64,000 bases of DNA from Tetranychus cinnabarinus (lineage: Eukaryota > Arthropoda > Arachnida > Trombidiformes > Tetranychidae). The first letter of the stretch is position 1. Every line of letters begins with the position of its first letter. Where the stretch lies: NCBI GenBank assembly GCA_022266195.1, contig WHVY01000007.1, positions 3,658,001-3,722,000 on the forward strand, read 5' to 3'. The notes beneath the pieces are model-generated. The model ran no database searches. It saw only the letters and a list, made by a program, of their open reading frames with translations, and was not told the DNA's origin. The position numbers were made by a program, and so were the translations under genes. Positions 50,801 to 64,000 of this stretch are shown one piece after another.

Positions 50801-52419
50801 AATGCTCTCAAAATCTATTCTCAACTAATCAAGTCAATCTTTTTTCTATTCCAAGAACTTTTAGCTGAGATTCTCGAAAATTCCTGTTGTTCCATTGTCT
50901 TCGTTTTTAGCAGATTTGAAGCTCAAGCCTCAAATTGGTAATCATCTATTTATAATGATTAGGACCAGCAGTCGTATCAGTTTAGTTTCGATTGGAAAAG
51001 GCTCTTTCAATAAAGATCGAGACATTCAAAGTAACAATTAATTGGTGAATCTTTGCATAGAATCTAGATTCTTTGTAAATTTTGTCAATCTTTTTATAGC
51101 AAATTGTGAACAGAAACTTTACAACTGTCATCAATTTCTGAATTAGATTATCACTTTGATAGCCATGAAGAGGTTTTCAAAAAATCTGTTAAATTCATTC
51201 ATTTAGGTTGTAAAAGAGACTCATTTTATGGTTTTCTCATTCTTCTGGTTATTTCTTTGAATCTGGAAAAATGGGAAAAAATCTTGTTCCAATAAACTAC
51301 TAACCCATTGAAAAAGTAGGTTCATCTGTAGACATGAAGAAACCTAATTGTGGGTGGAAATAGTTTGATAGAGGAAAGGGTTACCTTGGATACAAAGATG
51401 AAGAGTAATAGACGAGAGAGAAAAAAAGTCTAAATACGAATAAAAAGAGTTGAATTTTGGGTGATGATAAGAGGAAGAAGAATCATGAATGAAAGAAGCA
51501 ATTAAACTGCCCTGAAGGAGATGTTAATGTTGATCAATATTGGTATGATAAAAGCAATGAAAGAGAGCGAAGCAGAGAGAAGAAGAAAAAAAACTTTAAG
51601 AACTTTTATTATCATGATTAACCTAAACAAGGATGAGAATGTGATGTGAATAATTATTTAACCAATAATATGATTCTGTTTTTTGGCCTATTTACAATAA
51701 ACATAAAATGGAGTGATGATCATCATCATTATCAATAAAATGAACTCCCAATAATAATTATAATAACAATAGAAAGTTAATAATGATCAAGTGCAATAAA
51801 AGCAACTTGAACATTTACAGTCAAGTGACTATCAAATGTCAATAAGATGACAAGAGACCCTAAATGGAACCAAAATGGGCAAACCTTTCATGTTGATTTA
51901 CACAAGAAAAAAAGAGTATCACTGATTACAATTGAATCACTAATTGAATTTTTGTTTTTCTATCAATTACAGACTTCGGAAGAATGGCAAAAAGTGTTTA
52001 CAATTGCTGGATTCATCCACTTGTGCGGTGTAATATTTTACGGAATCTTTGCCTCCGGAGAGTTGCAACCTTGGTCTGAACCACCGCCAGACCCGAATCA
52101 CATTCCCAACTGGAAGATACGGCAAATGTCAATTAAAGGTGGCCATCCACCTCCAAGTGAAATGAATGGAGACTTGCAAAGGATGGATTCAGGAGAAATG
52201 GTTCATAGTCAAGGATATTATCCAAGCGCAACCGGAGGCGGACCTGGGCCCAACATGATGGACCCAAATAGCAATATTAATCTAAACAACAATAACAATC
52301 CTTTCTATGGAGCAACCGATGTACAGCAAACCTCTTTCTATGAAACTCGACCACAATACTCACAGCCCAGGCCAACTGATCGGTACATGCATGGTTCAGT
52401 GGAAGACAGGGAATATTGA
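23826..52419 (+). CDS. VGlut: Vesicular glutamate transporter (SLC17A6/7/8, VGLUT)
   Basis: Exons in frame: 23826-23938, 24061-24153, 25098-25344, 39385-39500, 39568-39682, 43916-44003, 44266-44352, 45389-45525, 47648-47797, 48706-48838, 48945-49055, 49188-49315 and 51973-52419. With the candidate first exon this gives about 662 residues. It loads glutamate into synaptic vesicles using the proton gradient and is a 12-helix major-facilitator protein. Signature text includes [87 protein letters not shown] and [19 protein letters not shown]. The substrate-site arginines and glutamate (rat VGLUT2 Arg88, Arg184, Glu191, Arg322) are kept, but His128 is Asp. The last exon adds a Pro/Asn/Gly/Tyr-rich cytoplasmic tail. 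The N-terminal cytoplasmic part is acidic ([12 protein letters not shown]). The exon at 23826 relies on a weak acceptor, so the extreme 5' end is uncertain. Confidence 0.96.
24154..25097 (+). other. VGLUT intron between the two N-terminal coding exons
   Basis: 944 bp from GTAAGT to TTTACAG. AT-rich, with a pyrimidine-rich part at about 24760-24815. No gene is seen inside. Confidence 0.7.
30641..30645 (-). terminator. Pol III terminator of tRNA-Leu
   Basis: Five Ts on the minus strand, 9 nt beyond the 3' end of the tRNA. Confidence 0.75.
30654..30735 (-). tRNA. tRNA-Leu (anticodon UAA)
   Basis: On the minus strand an 82-nt cloverleaf can be drawn. The acceptor stem GGTAGCG pairs with CGCTGCC, the discriminator base is A, the anticodon arm CTGGT-TTAAGGC-ACCAG carries UAA, and a long variable arm is present as expected for leucine. 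The internal promoter boxes are typical: A box TGGCCGAGCGG and B box GGTTCGAATCC. A T-run of five (complement of 30641-30645) follows as the Pol III terminator. There is no intron and no encoded CCA. It lies antisense within the large VGLUT intron. Confidence 0.96.
39683..43915 (+). other. VGLUT intron before the GVTYPACHG exon
   Basis: 4.2 kb from GTAATT to TTTTCAG, splitting the conserved LVE/GVTY sequence exactly after the catalytic-site Glu codon. It contains pyrimidine tracts at 41040-41110 followed by a purine tract at 41198-41230, and short ATGATG/CATCAT runs. No nested gene is recognised. Confidence 0.7.
44353..45388 (+). other. VGLUT intron
   Basis: 1.0 kb AT-rich intron, GTAAGA to ATTAAAG, in phase 1. 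No other feature seen. Confidence 0.75.
45526..47647 (+). other. VGLUT intron
   Basis: 2.1 kb, GTAAGA to TTCAACAG, in phase 0. Starts with a CTT-rich microsatellite at about 45604-45625; a GATGATGAT run lies at about 45860-45880 and a GAAGAAGAA run at about 47098-47115. No nested gene is recognised. Confidence 0.75.
47798..48705 (+). other. VGLUT intron with two competing acceptors
   Basis: 0.9 kb, GTAAGT to ACCAAAG. A stronger-looking TTTTTAG acceptor lies 13 nt further on, but using it would break the frame. The CAAAG acceptor restores the conserved SGFLGAVPH sequence. Confidence 0.75.
49316..51972 (+). other. Last VGLUT intron
   Basis: 2.7 kb, GTAACA to CAATTACAG, in phase 0. AT-rich with an AGAAGAAGAATGATGATG run near 49950 and purine-rich tracts near 51370-51600. 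No nested gene is recognised. Confidence 0.75.
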
Positions 52420-55400
52420 AGTTGATTCAGTTTCACGATTCATCTTGCAAACACCAAACTCATTGCTCTTCTAAAACATAATCATTTTTACATAACATAA
52501 TTATAATCAACATCGTTTACTTATATTGGATAAAAAGAAAGACAATTTTCTCTCTTTTATCCATGAAACGTTGATGAAATTTGAGGAAAACATTAATCAA
52601 CCAAGCTTAACCTTTGCCCGAAGTGAATACACACAAACACAGAGTTAATCAACTAATCAGAGTATTACAATTTACCAGGCAATCAAACAATTGACTTTCT
52701 GTTGATATTACCTTGTTGACTTCATTTGAATGCCTTTTGTATTTTTAGTTGTTGCGTTCATTAACAATAATAATCAGATTCATCAGTGAGACAAGCAAAA
52801 ACAAAAACAAGAGTCAAATGAAATGGGTTAAGAAGATAATTATTTTATTATTTAATTGTTAACTCTTCTCGACAGTTCATCTCCACAGTTGCTTGTTTAT
52901 GCTTGTCTCACACATTTTTACAAATGGTTTTGTTGGTTGATTAATTGATCATTTTTTTAGTTTCTCCTGTTAATTTGCTTCTTTCTCTCTCTGTAAATTC
53001 CAAGTGTGAGCGATTTAATCAATCATTTACAAGACACAAAATAACCCAAAAAAATGAAAATATTGTCCAGTGAAAAGTTAACCAGAAATCAACACACAAA
53101 AGGGTTCAACATTTAATGTTTGCTCAAACCTGGGTTGACTTTGAATTTGGTCAAACATTGAAACATTGAATCCATCAACATTGATCAACTAACCAAATTG
53201 ATTGCAGTTTTCAGTTAAACATTTTTCTTTATACCAAGTGTCCTTTCATCATCATCTCAATCATTTTATATATTAGACAACAGTAATCATTGAATACACA
53301 CACAACACACAATCGTATTGATCACCTAAAAATTATTCTAGATCAACGGTTAATTGCTTATTTTAAACTGCTTTTTGCCCATTCAACAACAACGATAAAG
53401 TGATGACAATTTTCAAATCAAACAAATTTATTCAACAAACTTTTAGCTAGTCAATAATGTTTACTTGATTCGTTACAATCAGTTAGAGAGAAAGGCAAAG
53501 AGAAGAGGAAGAAAAAAGCAATTAACTAATTGTATATACACAATTAAATATTTATCTTATATATTACGGTAATAGGAATAAAAGTCTCATAATAGCATTA
53601 GTTAATATTGGAAATGGTTTATTGTTTGATGCGAGAAAATAAAACAAGAAATAAATAAAGAATGAAAACTGTAATCACAATTTGGTCAAATTGTTAATCA
53701 ATTTTCATTGTTAACATAAAAAAAGGTAGAACTACAATTGAACACATTTAATCACAATAATTAGAAGGAGATTAACAGGAGAAAGTTGACAATTTAAGAA
53801 TTGGAAAGTAAACTTGTAATACAGTTAACAGCAAGTTTTGATGCAAGTTTAGAGCTACAATTGTACATCAATCAGACAGTTAATCAATTAATCAATCAAT
53901 GCAAAAACATGAGTCTATTGATATGCTTTTAAAGTCAAAAGTCTGTGCAGTTTGAGATCAGCCTTTTTGACCTACATTTCATATTTTCATTTCCATCTTC
54001 ATCTTCATCTCTACACATCTCTTCATCATCCTCACAATCCTCCATTATCTTCATTCTGAACCATCAATTCATGGATGAATAAAGCTTTGCGCATGAAAAC
54101 CAAACCAACACACACAAAAGTTGTATTAGATGTAAATAGCGTTTCAAGGGAAGAAAAAAATGGAATCTCTGTTTTTTTTCGCCACAAAATTGAGTGTCAA
54201 TCAGTTGAATTTGGACATTTCAACCTTTCCAGTGGAAAAATCACCTTTTCATTCTGTTCGATAAGTGCGCAATGTTAATGTTATTGATGGACAAACCAAT
54301 AATTAACTTATTATTATCGGACAATCAAGCAACGGGTGATAACAGTTAACAGTTTAATCATCAAAACACTTGGAGAACAGCAATTTGCATGGGATTTCTG
54401 TTGGATAATCCAGATCTTGGCTTGCAAGTTTTGCGTCTTTGCTCCGTTTTTTTGCTGGTTTTTGTAATAATCTCACAATAATATCCAAAAACTTACAATA
54501 ATAATCACAAGAAAGTCATTGATTTGATTATTGTTGATCCAATTTTGTCTAAATTCAAATCAATCGAGTAATAACAATTATTGATAGTAATAAGTAAATA
54601 TCAAATAACAATTATAATCTTTAATAAATCATGCTAAAGATTCAGTTTAAAATCAGTGCAATAAGCAAAGTAATTAAACAAAAGGTTTGAAGTAAAAATG
54701 AGAAAATTTAAATTTCCAAAAAAAAAGTTAAACTTAAACTGATTTGTTCAATTTGGCTGAATTGATTAAAGTGTTGAGCAGTTTAAATCAAAAGTGTTTC
54801 ATTGATTGGAAAAAGAAATGAAATATTTTTCCAATTAATTGTTTTTTGTACCAATTTAATTTCCATTTCAATTGTAATTGCAGCAAATTGTGTGACTAAC
54901 CCAAACCCAAAAATACATTATTCCCTGTCTATGTGTATATCTTGTGTACAATAATTGATCAACAATCAAATTGATTTTAATTTCAAGCTTAATTTCAAGC
55001 CTTTTCTGGTTTTGACCTTTTTTGATTTGCCGTTTACACTGTTTAACTTTGTTGATTGTGCCAATGGTTTGTGTGCGTCTCATTGATAAACCTTTAACAT
55101 TATTTTATCAATCAGGCTTTTTAGGTTTAAACATGTTTAACTGTGTGACTGTTTGTTAACTGTAAATCTCAAATAGTTAATTGTTGTCATCAATTGATGA
55201 GCAATTGAGATGATAAACAAAAGGTTGAAAACTCACATCAACATTGGCATAATAATAATATAAATATATATAATAAAGATTAACAAAAAATCACAAGCAA
55301 TCATCTGTGCGGTAGCAATAATCATAATCAATTTTGATTAAAGTTGTGTTTTGGTTTCAGTTTATTTTACATTCACTTGTTTCAATTTGATTCACTTTCA

Positions 55401-57282
55401 TTTATAATTGATTCACTATTTTTGTTAATTGATTCACCTTTCCATCGTACATTATGTTTTTTGATTCACTGTTTTTGTCATCTTTTTTGTTAATTACAAT
55501 AATAAAAGAAATCAATAAATGATAAAAAAGAACCAAGTAAAAAGTAAATAAACATTTGGAATCAACTTTGAAATTTGATCACATTTTTTACTCACATTGT
55601 TACGCGTTCAAAGACAGAGTTGATCAATTCATTGATTTTGCTTTGTTTCAACGGTAGAACCGAAAGGAATGTGTTCCTTAAGAATTCCTTTCGTCTTGTT
55701 TTGAATCCTTATGCTGGAACGAGCTGTTACCTGTTGTTGCTGAACTGTGGTTTGGCACACAATTGTCCATAAGCTTAGACAATTTCGAAGTGGTTTTTGT
55801 AACACCAACCACGAAAAAGATTCGGGCTGCTCTAGATAAAATTGAAATACCAACTACACCTTTTACGATAAGAATAGAAAAAGAATAGAAATTTTGAATG
55901 AAAGATTAGGTAGGTCAGCCAAATGATCAGCATTTTCATTTCAACATTAACTTATATTTTCAACATAATTCTGACAATCATGATTTCCATATCTTTTGCA
56001 GTTCACGTTTACAATAAACGAAAAAAACTATCAAAAGCTTTACAATAAATACTTGTGATTGCAAGTATGTATGACCGAAACAAATGGCGTACAAACTATT
56101 ATTTGCTGCAGTGCTGAAGGAATAAAGGCGTTTGATTGAAATGACAGTAAGCGGTAAACGAAAATATACTTGATTCATAAATAAACATCTTTTCAATAAG
56201 TTCTTTGACTAACTTGTAGCTCTTGAAGTGAAAACTATTGTACAGAATTTCTTGAGGACTTCAGGCAAGTTTCCATGTTTAGTTAGCTTCTCAAAATATT
56301 CCGATAGTTATCATATTGTTGAAAACCCGATTTCTTGCATATTCTGTCCTCTTAATCTACAAGAGGAGAATCTAGCTAAAGCGCAGCTTAACGCGTTTTG
56401 TAGAGCTGGTGCGCCTTCTGTATCTATCTGTCTACACTCATAATTTACCAATTTCGATTCGATTTCATTCTTTTATCAAAATTGTTGCTATTTGATGATT
56501 TCAATGGGTACCCTGAGCATTGCAAGCACAGGTTGTAACACGTAGAAGAAACGAAAAAGTAGATTTACATTAAAAGCGATTAAAAACAGTAACTTTCTCA
56601 GTTGATTAAAAAACTGATGAAACTGCTAATCAGGCTCCATCTAGTGTCTTATAAAATACTTATATGGGTAACTATTTCTGGTTGAAGTTACTTGAACCAG
56701 TAATAGGTAAATGATGATCATTTAATGATCATTTGTAATGTTATTGGTTTGATATTAAATGAGTTAATGCGATCAAACAACCTTTGAATTTTTAACAACA
56801 TAATGACTGATAGTAATAAAAAACGCACAAAATTATTAGGGAAATAATGATGATTAAATTATTTTTGGTTACATGTTCAACAAATCTTGAGATGAGACAA
56901 GAGCATGAAAACGAATAAGCTGAACTGGTAAAGAAGTTAAATCTGGTAAATTGGTAAATATGATACAATAGAGTAAAAACCGAATGTTAATTACACGAAA
57001 AAAACAATTAGACAATGAAACAATTTCCCGTATCATGATGCATGTATAAAAAAAATTTGATGAGATTCAGTATTTTTTTATTATTCAATTTCATCTTATT
57101 CCTCATTCATTTTTTTGCAAATTAATATACTTTTCATTAACCGAGTAACTTTCATAATCTGACAAAAGTGTGAGTAAAGCCTGAAAAGGTTGATAAAAGC
57201 ATAATCAGCAACTATTGTATCCATAATAAGTGACGCTAAACAATAAAAATACATTGTAAATTGAATCCCATTGAATTGAGTC
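52420..57282. other. VGLUT 3' region and gene-poor intergenic DNA
   Basis: The 3' untranslated region of VGLUT begins here; an AATAAA lies at 53577-53582. Beyond it the sequence is AT-rich, with an AT microsatellite at about 55250-55278. From about 55600 to 56450 the base mix is more balanced and short open stretches occur on both strands, including AKAQLNAFCRAGAP near 56380-56420. None could be assigned, so this may be a decayed mobile element. A 10-bp inverted repeat (CGAAAGGAAT/ATTCCTTTCG) lies at about 55661-55692. Confidence 0.4.
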
Positions 57283-57486
57283 ATGTTGCAAGAAATTATT
57301 GTCATTGACCAGAATCAACAGAATTATATTTACACCGTTCCAAAGGACTTCTCACCAGAACAATTGTCTTTTTACGATGTTATCATGGCAATGAAAGATA
57401 ACAAAAGCTGCAAGAGTTGGAGTAACTCAATAAACCTGCAAAGAAACGTACAGATTGGTTGGTTTCCACAGAAAATAATATTTTAA
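57283..57486 (+). CDS. Hypothetical 67-residue frame
   Basis: An ATG-to-stop frame with coding-like composition: it reads polar and charged (IVIDQNQQNYIYTVPKDF) rather than the Phe/Leu/Ser mix of chance frames in this window. No signal peptide, membrane segment or known motif is seen, and I recognise no family. It could be a small gene, one exon of a larger one, or a relic. Support is weak. Confidence 0.2.
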   Translation: MLQEIIVIDQNQQNYIYTVPKDFSPEQLSFYDVIMAMKDNKSCKSWSNSINLQRNVQIGWFPQKIIF

Positions 57487-60359
57487 CAGTTTACCAGTTA
57501 ACCTGAAATCTGTGCTCTTTGTAAGACAGCGAATGACACGAACTGTGATCTTTTTAGTAGTAAAATTATAAAAGGTACACGCAATTGACTCAAGGAACGT
57601 CATCGAAATAATCGATTGAATAAACTTAATTCACGGCGCATTAATCGATTAATCTCACAAGCATAAACTAGACACTCGACCGAGGGTCGAAAAAATGAGG
57701 TTAAAACAACAATACAACGAGGTTGTTAACCTTGTAACCTCTTGTCAATTGAGGTCTTAACCCAGGTCATGACCTTAATAAGGTAAAGGCCAAAGGTTTT
57801 CCCACAATGACAAAAGAATGAATCGCCTAAACGGTTTCCATTTACAATTGATGTCATTTGTTGACTTTCTTCACCCACCTTATGTTACATTTAAGAGGGT
57901 CAAAGGTAAAGTAAACGTAAAGCTAGAATAGGGCGCAATCAAGGTCAACAGTTACCAATTTAGAGGCTAAAGGTACTAAAATGTGACATTGGTTGACCTT
58001 TTTTGGCCTTGAAGTGAGTAAAAGTGGTTAAAGGATAAGAAAAGTGCTTCAACTCTTTCTAACCCTTCAAGATGAACCCGAATTGAGTCGCCAAAGGGTT
58101 AACTGAGCAAAAAAGGGTTAAACAAAAAAATTCACAGAATCACTAAAAATAGCTCAATCGAAACAATAATTTACACTTTTCTATCAAATTAATTATTTTG
58201 TTAAGCAAAAAGTTGCACTTGCAATAAAATATCAGAACTTAAAAGGATTGGGCGTCAATATTTCAGGACGAAAAAAGTCGATTTTGATGAAAACTGGAAA
58301 TCTGAGTTGTCTTTTTATTGAATTTGTATGAATTTGCATTTAGATAGACAGCAATTGATTCACTTTTTCACTTTTTCATCTTTAAATCATTTACTTTTGC
58401 CATTTTCATGTCTAAATTTTTCAATATAAACATTCATGAAATAATCATAAATAGTGGAGTTTAGCTGAAAATTGAATTTCAATCAAAAATTATGGACAAT
58501 AATGATGAATGTGATTATTTTGTGTGTAGACAAATAACTAGGAAATGATATTCATGATTTGCCTTTCCAATTGCTTCCAGGTTACACCTTTTCAGGAACT
58601 AATTTTACTCTTTTTTGTAACCTTATAACTTCAGGTTTAAGTCATGATGGAATTGAAAAAATGAAACATTTTCCTTTCAATTTTGGTCAGATTTGTATAA
58701 GTTTACTGTTGAATGGATAATGTTTTGTTTAGAGGTAAATCAACTGAGAAGAGTCAACATTTGCTTTAAATAAGCTGTTGATTAATTTCAATTATAATAA
58801 TTTTTTTATTGATTTTTACGTTAATTATTTCCATGAATCAATGACAAGTTTTCAATTGATAAATATAGCTTTAAAATTGAAGGAAAGATTGAAAAATTGT
58901 TCAATTGTTGAATCGAAATTCATTTTTTTGTTCTAAAAATTTAGTAAACTATCAATTATTTTGTTCAGAATAATTGAAAGTTTTTTGGTTAAAGGTTAAA
59001 AACTGTCAAAATGATCTTCAATTTTTTATGTCAATTTCATATCTTTGCGTTGAATAGCGTTTACAAATGTTGTATTTTTTATCATTTCATGATGGACTCG
59101 GTTTTTTATTCCTGTCTGACATTTTCATGTTGATGGATACTCTGTCAATATCGACAGGAAAATTTTTTCACTTCAACTTTAATCATGTATTGTACTCAAT
59201 TTGTTATGATTAAGAATTCATTGTAAGTTAACATTAAAACAAGATTTGATTTTCAGAGTCTCAAGCATTTAGTGTTGAGTCCTTCAGATACAGTTTTTTC
59301 ATTTGTTTAGCTGCAGATTTTAATGAAGAGGTTTGAGGTTTTATTTGTAAAACTTGTTTGCTGATTGAAATGGTAATTATTTTTAGTTTGATTTTTTGTC
59401 AATCTTTATTTAATATATTGTTAAAAATACATGTAAATGTACATGGTATATTTGTATATCATTTGATTTGGTGATAAGGCTGAAAAAATGGAAAGACAAA
59501 ATGGAAATACAAATTATGAGAATTTTAAAAAGTCCAAATTATAAAATTTAACACTTTCAGTGCTTTCATTTGTTGGAATTGGTTAAGAAAGTAAATTAAG
59601 TGACCTGAAAATCTTTTGAAGAGCGTAAAGCTCATCAAATTACAATTATCTCCAATGTCAATGTCCAGTTGTAATATTGTTTCATTCAGTTATTCAGCTT
59701 GATGTAAACTGATCCATGAAAATGTATCATTATATTCAACAAACCATAACTCGCCAAGATCACATTTCATTACATTTTAAAATATTGAGATTTTAACCAA
59801 CTCGTGCATAATTTAATAGCAGCATTAGTTAACCAATAATTTTTACCAAGAGCTATTTATAATTAAAGTGAATTTAAATGTTTACGTCTAACCCAATTCA
59901 AGTATTGATACAACTGTTGATCTCAATTTGTTTCATTGGTAATATTGTGTCTACCATCTTTACTAAAGCTTCAATTTGACTGGTAGAAGTTCAATCTGAG
60001 AATTCTGACTTTCAAATTGAGCAAATGTAACTAAATTTACTAAAATAGCTTTTAATACCATCATTTGAAGAGTTAGGCCCTAAATATGGCGCGACTATGA
60101 ATAGAGCTGAAAAAAGGCGCAAAATGGAGAGTAACCGTTGAGCTTTGTTTGTTATTAAGGTCTTAGACTAATTAATACTGTTTCTTGAATTGAAAAATGG
60201 TGATTATCATTAAAAATGTAAGTATTAAGGAAGATTATTAAAATGAAGAAGAGAGAGTTGTAATAATAATGTTTAATTTGCTGTCCCTTTTTGTCTTTTT
60301 TAGATACGCTTTGTTCCAGTGAAATGGTTAGTCTATCAATTGTGACAATCTGTTTTTAG
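57487..60359. other. Intergenic region
   Basis: About 57700-58100 is richer in AGGTCAAAGG/GGTTAAC-type words and less AT-rich than the rest; from 58150 it is very AT-rich. A small palindrome TCGACCGAGGGTCGA lies near 57677-57691. No coding frame is recognised. The promoter of the Gly-rich gene should lie towards the right end. Confidence 0.4.
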
Positions 60360-60440
60360 GCTGATACTGGCTCAAGAATCAAAGTGACCATCGGATACTA
60401 CCGAACCAGAACCGAGATGAGCTTGAGACCTACAGTCAGG
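60360..60440 (+). other. Probable 5' leader exon of the Gly-rich secreted gene
   Basis: An 81-bp segment lies between a TGTTTTTAG acceptor and a GTAGGT donor and is clearly less AT-rich than its surroundings. Joined to the acceptor near 60748 (TTCAATAG|GATTGAAG) it stays upstream of the ATG at 60772. An ATG inside it would then read MSLRPTVRD and stop, giving a short upstream frame. The downstream acceptor is inferred by eye. Confidence 0.4.
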
Positions 60441-60771
60441 GTAGGTAAATGGGAAAACCTAAAAAGGCCATTTTCATATAAAACCTAAGGTTCACTGATT
60501 CCACTTCTCATTTAGACGCTTTATCCTTACAGTTTCACAGTTATAACCTTTTGATGTCTTCGAAGGCAAACATCGTCCATTTTTATACAGCTTAATCTCA
60601 AAATCTCAAAACCAATCCAGTGCTATATCAGACTAAACTGTGCTTTAATTTCAAATCGATTGTTCTTTACCTAGGAAGCCACATTTCCAAATAACGAGTG
60701 TTGAATATTTTTTTGTTAATTCATTTTAATTTATCTTTGTTCAATAGGATTGAAGTTGACCACTTTCCACA

Positions 60772-61095
60772 ATGAGGATTAAAAGAGTGTTTATTGTTTT
60801 CACCTTTATCGCCACCATAATAATCTTAATCTCTTCAGCTGAAGGATACCACCGACTATCTGGACTATCTGGACGCGAAACTCGGAAACTTATTAAGCTA
60901 CTCTTAGGAGCCGCTTTACTTGCTCCACCAGGATTTGGAGTTGTACCCATTCCTATCCCAGTGCCTGTGCCATTTGCAGTTGAATCGGTTAAACCACCAA
61001 TCATTCATCCTTTTCCTATTGGTCATGGAGGAGGATTTGGTGGAGGAATTGGCGGAGGGATTGGTGGAGGGTTCGGTGGAGGATTCCATGGTTAA
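60772..61095 (+). CDS. Small secreted Gly-rich protein
   Basis: A 107-residue single-exon coding frame. Residues 1-25 are a strong signal peptide (FIVFTFIATIIILISSAEG), with likely cleavage after AEG. The mature part has a short charged segment (GRETRKLIKLLLGAALL), a Pro/Val-rich run (VVPIPIPVPVPF) and a tail of GGG-Phe/Ile repeats (about residues 88-107, ending GGGFHG). Such proteins occur in arthropod cuticle, silk or saliva, or act as antimicrobials; I cannot tell which. A spliced leader exon with a short upstream frame probably precedes it. It converges on the Miro gene. Confidence 0.8.
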   Translation: MRIKRVFIVFTFIATIIILISSAEGYHRLSGLSGRETRKLIKLLLGAALLAPPGFGVVPIPIPVPVPFAVESVKPPIIHPFPIGHGGGFGGGIGGGIGGGFGGGFHG

Positions 61096-61789
61096 CAGAT
61101 GTTTTATTACCACTATTATGCTTGTTGTTTTGTTTCACCATTAACGATTTCAAGTCCATCGTCATTCCAATCATTCACTTTTTTATTGTTTACACGTTTT
61201 TTGTGGTGTTTACTACTTCTTGATTTTTATGGTCAATTTAATTGTAATCTTTCAATTGATTTCTAACATTGACTGAGAGATTCCTTTCTCAACTACAAAT
61301 TGTAATTTATAATATTATGTATTTTTATATTTTATATGCGTTTCACGAAAACAATAATACACATATTTAAAAATTTACTATCACCAATTTATTTTTAGAG
61401 ATTCCATTATTACCATGGCTTGCTATTAGGTTAATTTTAACTTAATGAATTGGAATTGCGATCTTTTAGAATATCAAGATTTCGCTTTCTAATTTCATCA
61501 AGAATCTGATTTGGCTTCTGATTCGAAACATTGACAAGAAATTCATGATTAGCTTGAGATAAAATTTTGACAAGAAAAAAGAGTTGATTGGTCAAAGTGT
61601 ATTGCAAATAAGTTATATTTTTGAAAATGAAATATATTCATATTTTTTTGAAGTTCATTATAATGACTTTGAATATTTACCTTTTCAACTCTTTATTTTA
61701 TCATTATAATTACTGATGATTTGGCAATTTAAGTAATTTAAATCACTTTAAAAACATAAACCTATAATTTTTTATTTTAAGTCATCCAT
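61096..61789. other. Convergent 3' ends of the Gly-rich gene and Miro
   Basis: AT-rich sequence with the two 3' untranslated regions. I looked here for a C-terminal Miro GTPase or EF-hand on the minus strand and found none. Confidence 0.6.
61771..61776 (-). terminator. Poly(A) signal of the Miro-like gene
   Basis: AATAAA on the minus strand, only 14 nt past the stop at 61790; another lies near 61692. Either implies that the transcript ends directly after the membrane-anchor exon. Confidence 0.55.

Positions 61790-64000
<2,211 letters not shown>

Noticed and set aside
60741..61144. Overlapping frames around the Gly-rich gene (minus 60741-61004 and 60916-61113; plus 60920-61144)
   Set aside because: Shadows created by the GGN-rich codons; only the 60772 frame has a signal peptide and sensible composition.

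Overview
This is an AT-rich (about two-thirds A+T by eye) eukaryotic genomic window with spliceosomal genes, GT...AG introns from about 60 bp to about 14 kb, one nuclear tRNA gene and several inverted-repeat mobile elements. The protein set (a full-length dymeclin, a vesicular glutamate transporter, a Miro GTPase, a GDE5-type phosphodiesterase) is animal. An interstitial tract of the arthropod telomere repeat (TTAGG) and the compact gene layout suggest an arthropod; a mite or another small chelicerate is my best guess. That placement is inference, because no species-diagnostic marker is present.

Layout, left to right. An AIG1/ADTRP-type membrane hydrolase lies on + (about 1.3-4.5 kb). From about 5.1 to 9.2 kb there is a gene-free block: a large degenerate inverted repeat, broken by two younger insertions and bordered inside by a near-perfect 165-bp palindrome. 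On the minus strand at 10.6-11.7 kb is a secreted protein of unusual low-complexity design, with a recognisable TATA/Inr promoter. Dymeclin (+, seven exons, 14.4-17.2 kb) converges on an intronless cyclophilin (-, 17.9-18.4 kb). A 229-bp terminal-inverted-repeat element carrying TTAGG repeats follows, then a glycerophosphodiester phosphodiesterase of the GPCPD1/GDE5 family (-, 20.1-22.0 kb). From 23 to 52.4 kb one gene, the vesicular glutamate transporter (+), fills almost half the window. Its 14-kb intron contains a tRNA-Leu(UAA) gene on the opposite strand. A gene-poor 8-kb stretch leads to a small secreted Gly-rich protein (+, 60.8-61.1 kb). The last gene is a Miro-family mitochondrial GTPase (-, 61.8-63.6 kb).

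The genes look like independent eukaryotic transcription units, not an operon; I see no shared pathway. The most unusual item is the Miro gene. It encodes the N-terminal GTPase, the first EF-hand and a C-terminal membrane anchor, but the second EF-hand module and the whole C-terminal GTPase are absent, with no room for missing exons (64-bp intron, 3' end almost at once followed by a poly(A) signal). Other points of note are an Asp at the position of the VGLUT pH-sensing His, the telomere-repeat MITE, the nested inverted repeat, a GDE5 without a visible CBM20 domain, and the secreted beta-motif/His-rich/acidic protein. All exon borders were placed by reading splice sites and frame by eye; comparisons with family members rest on my knowledge of those proteins and were not computed.
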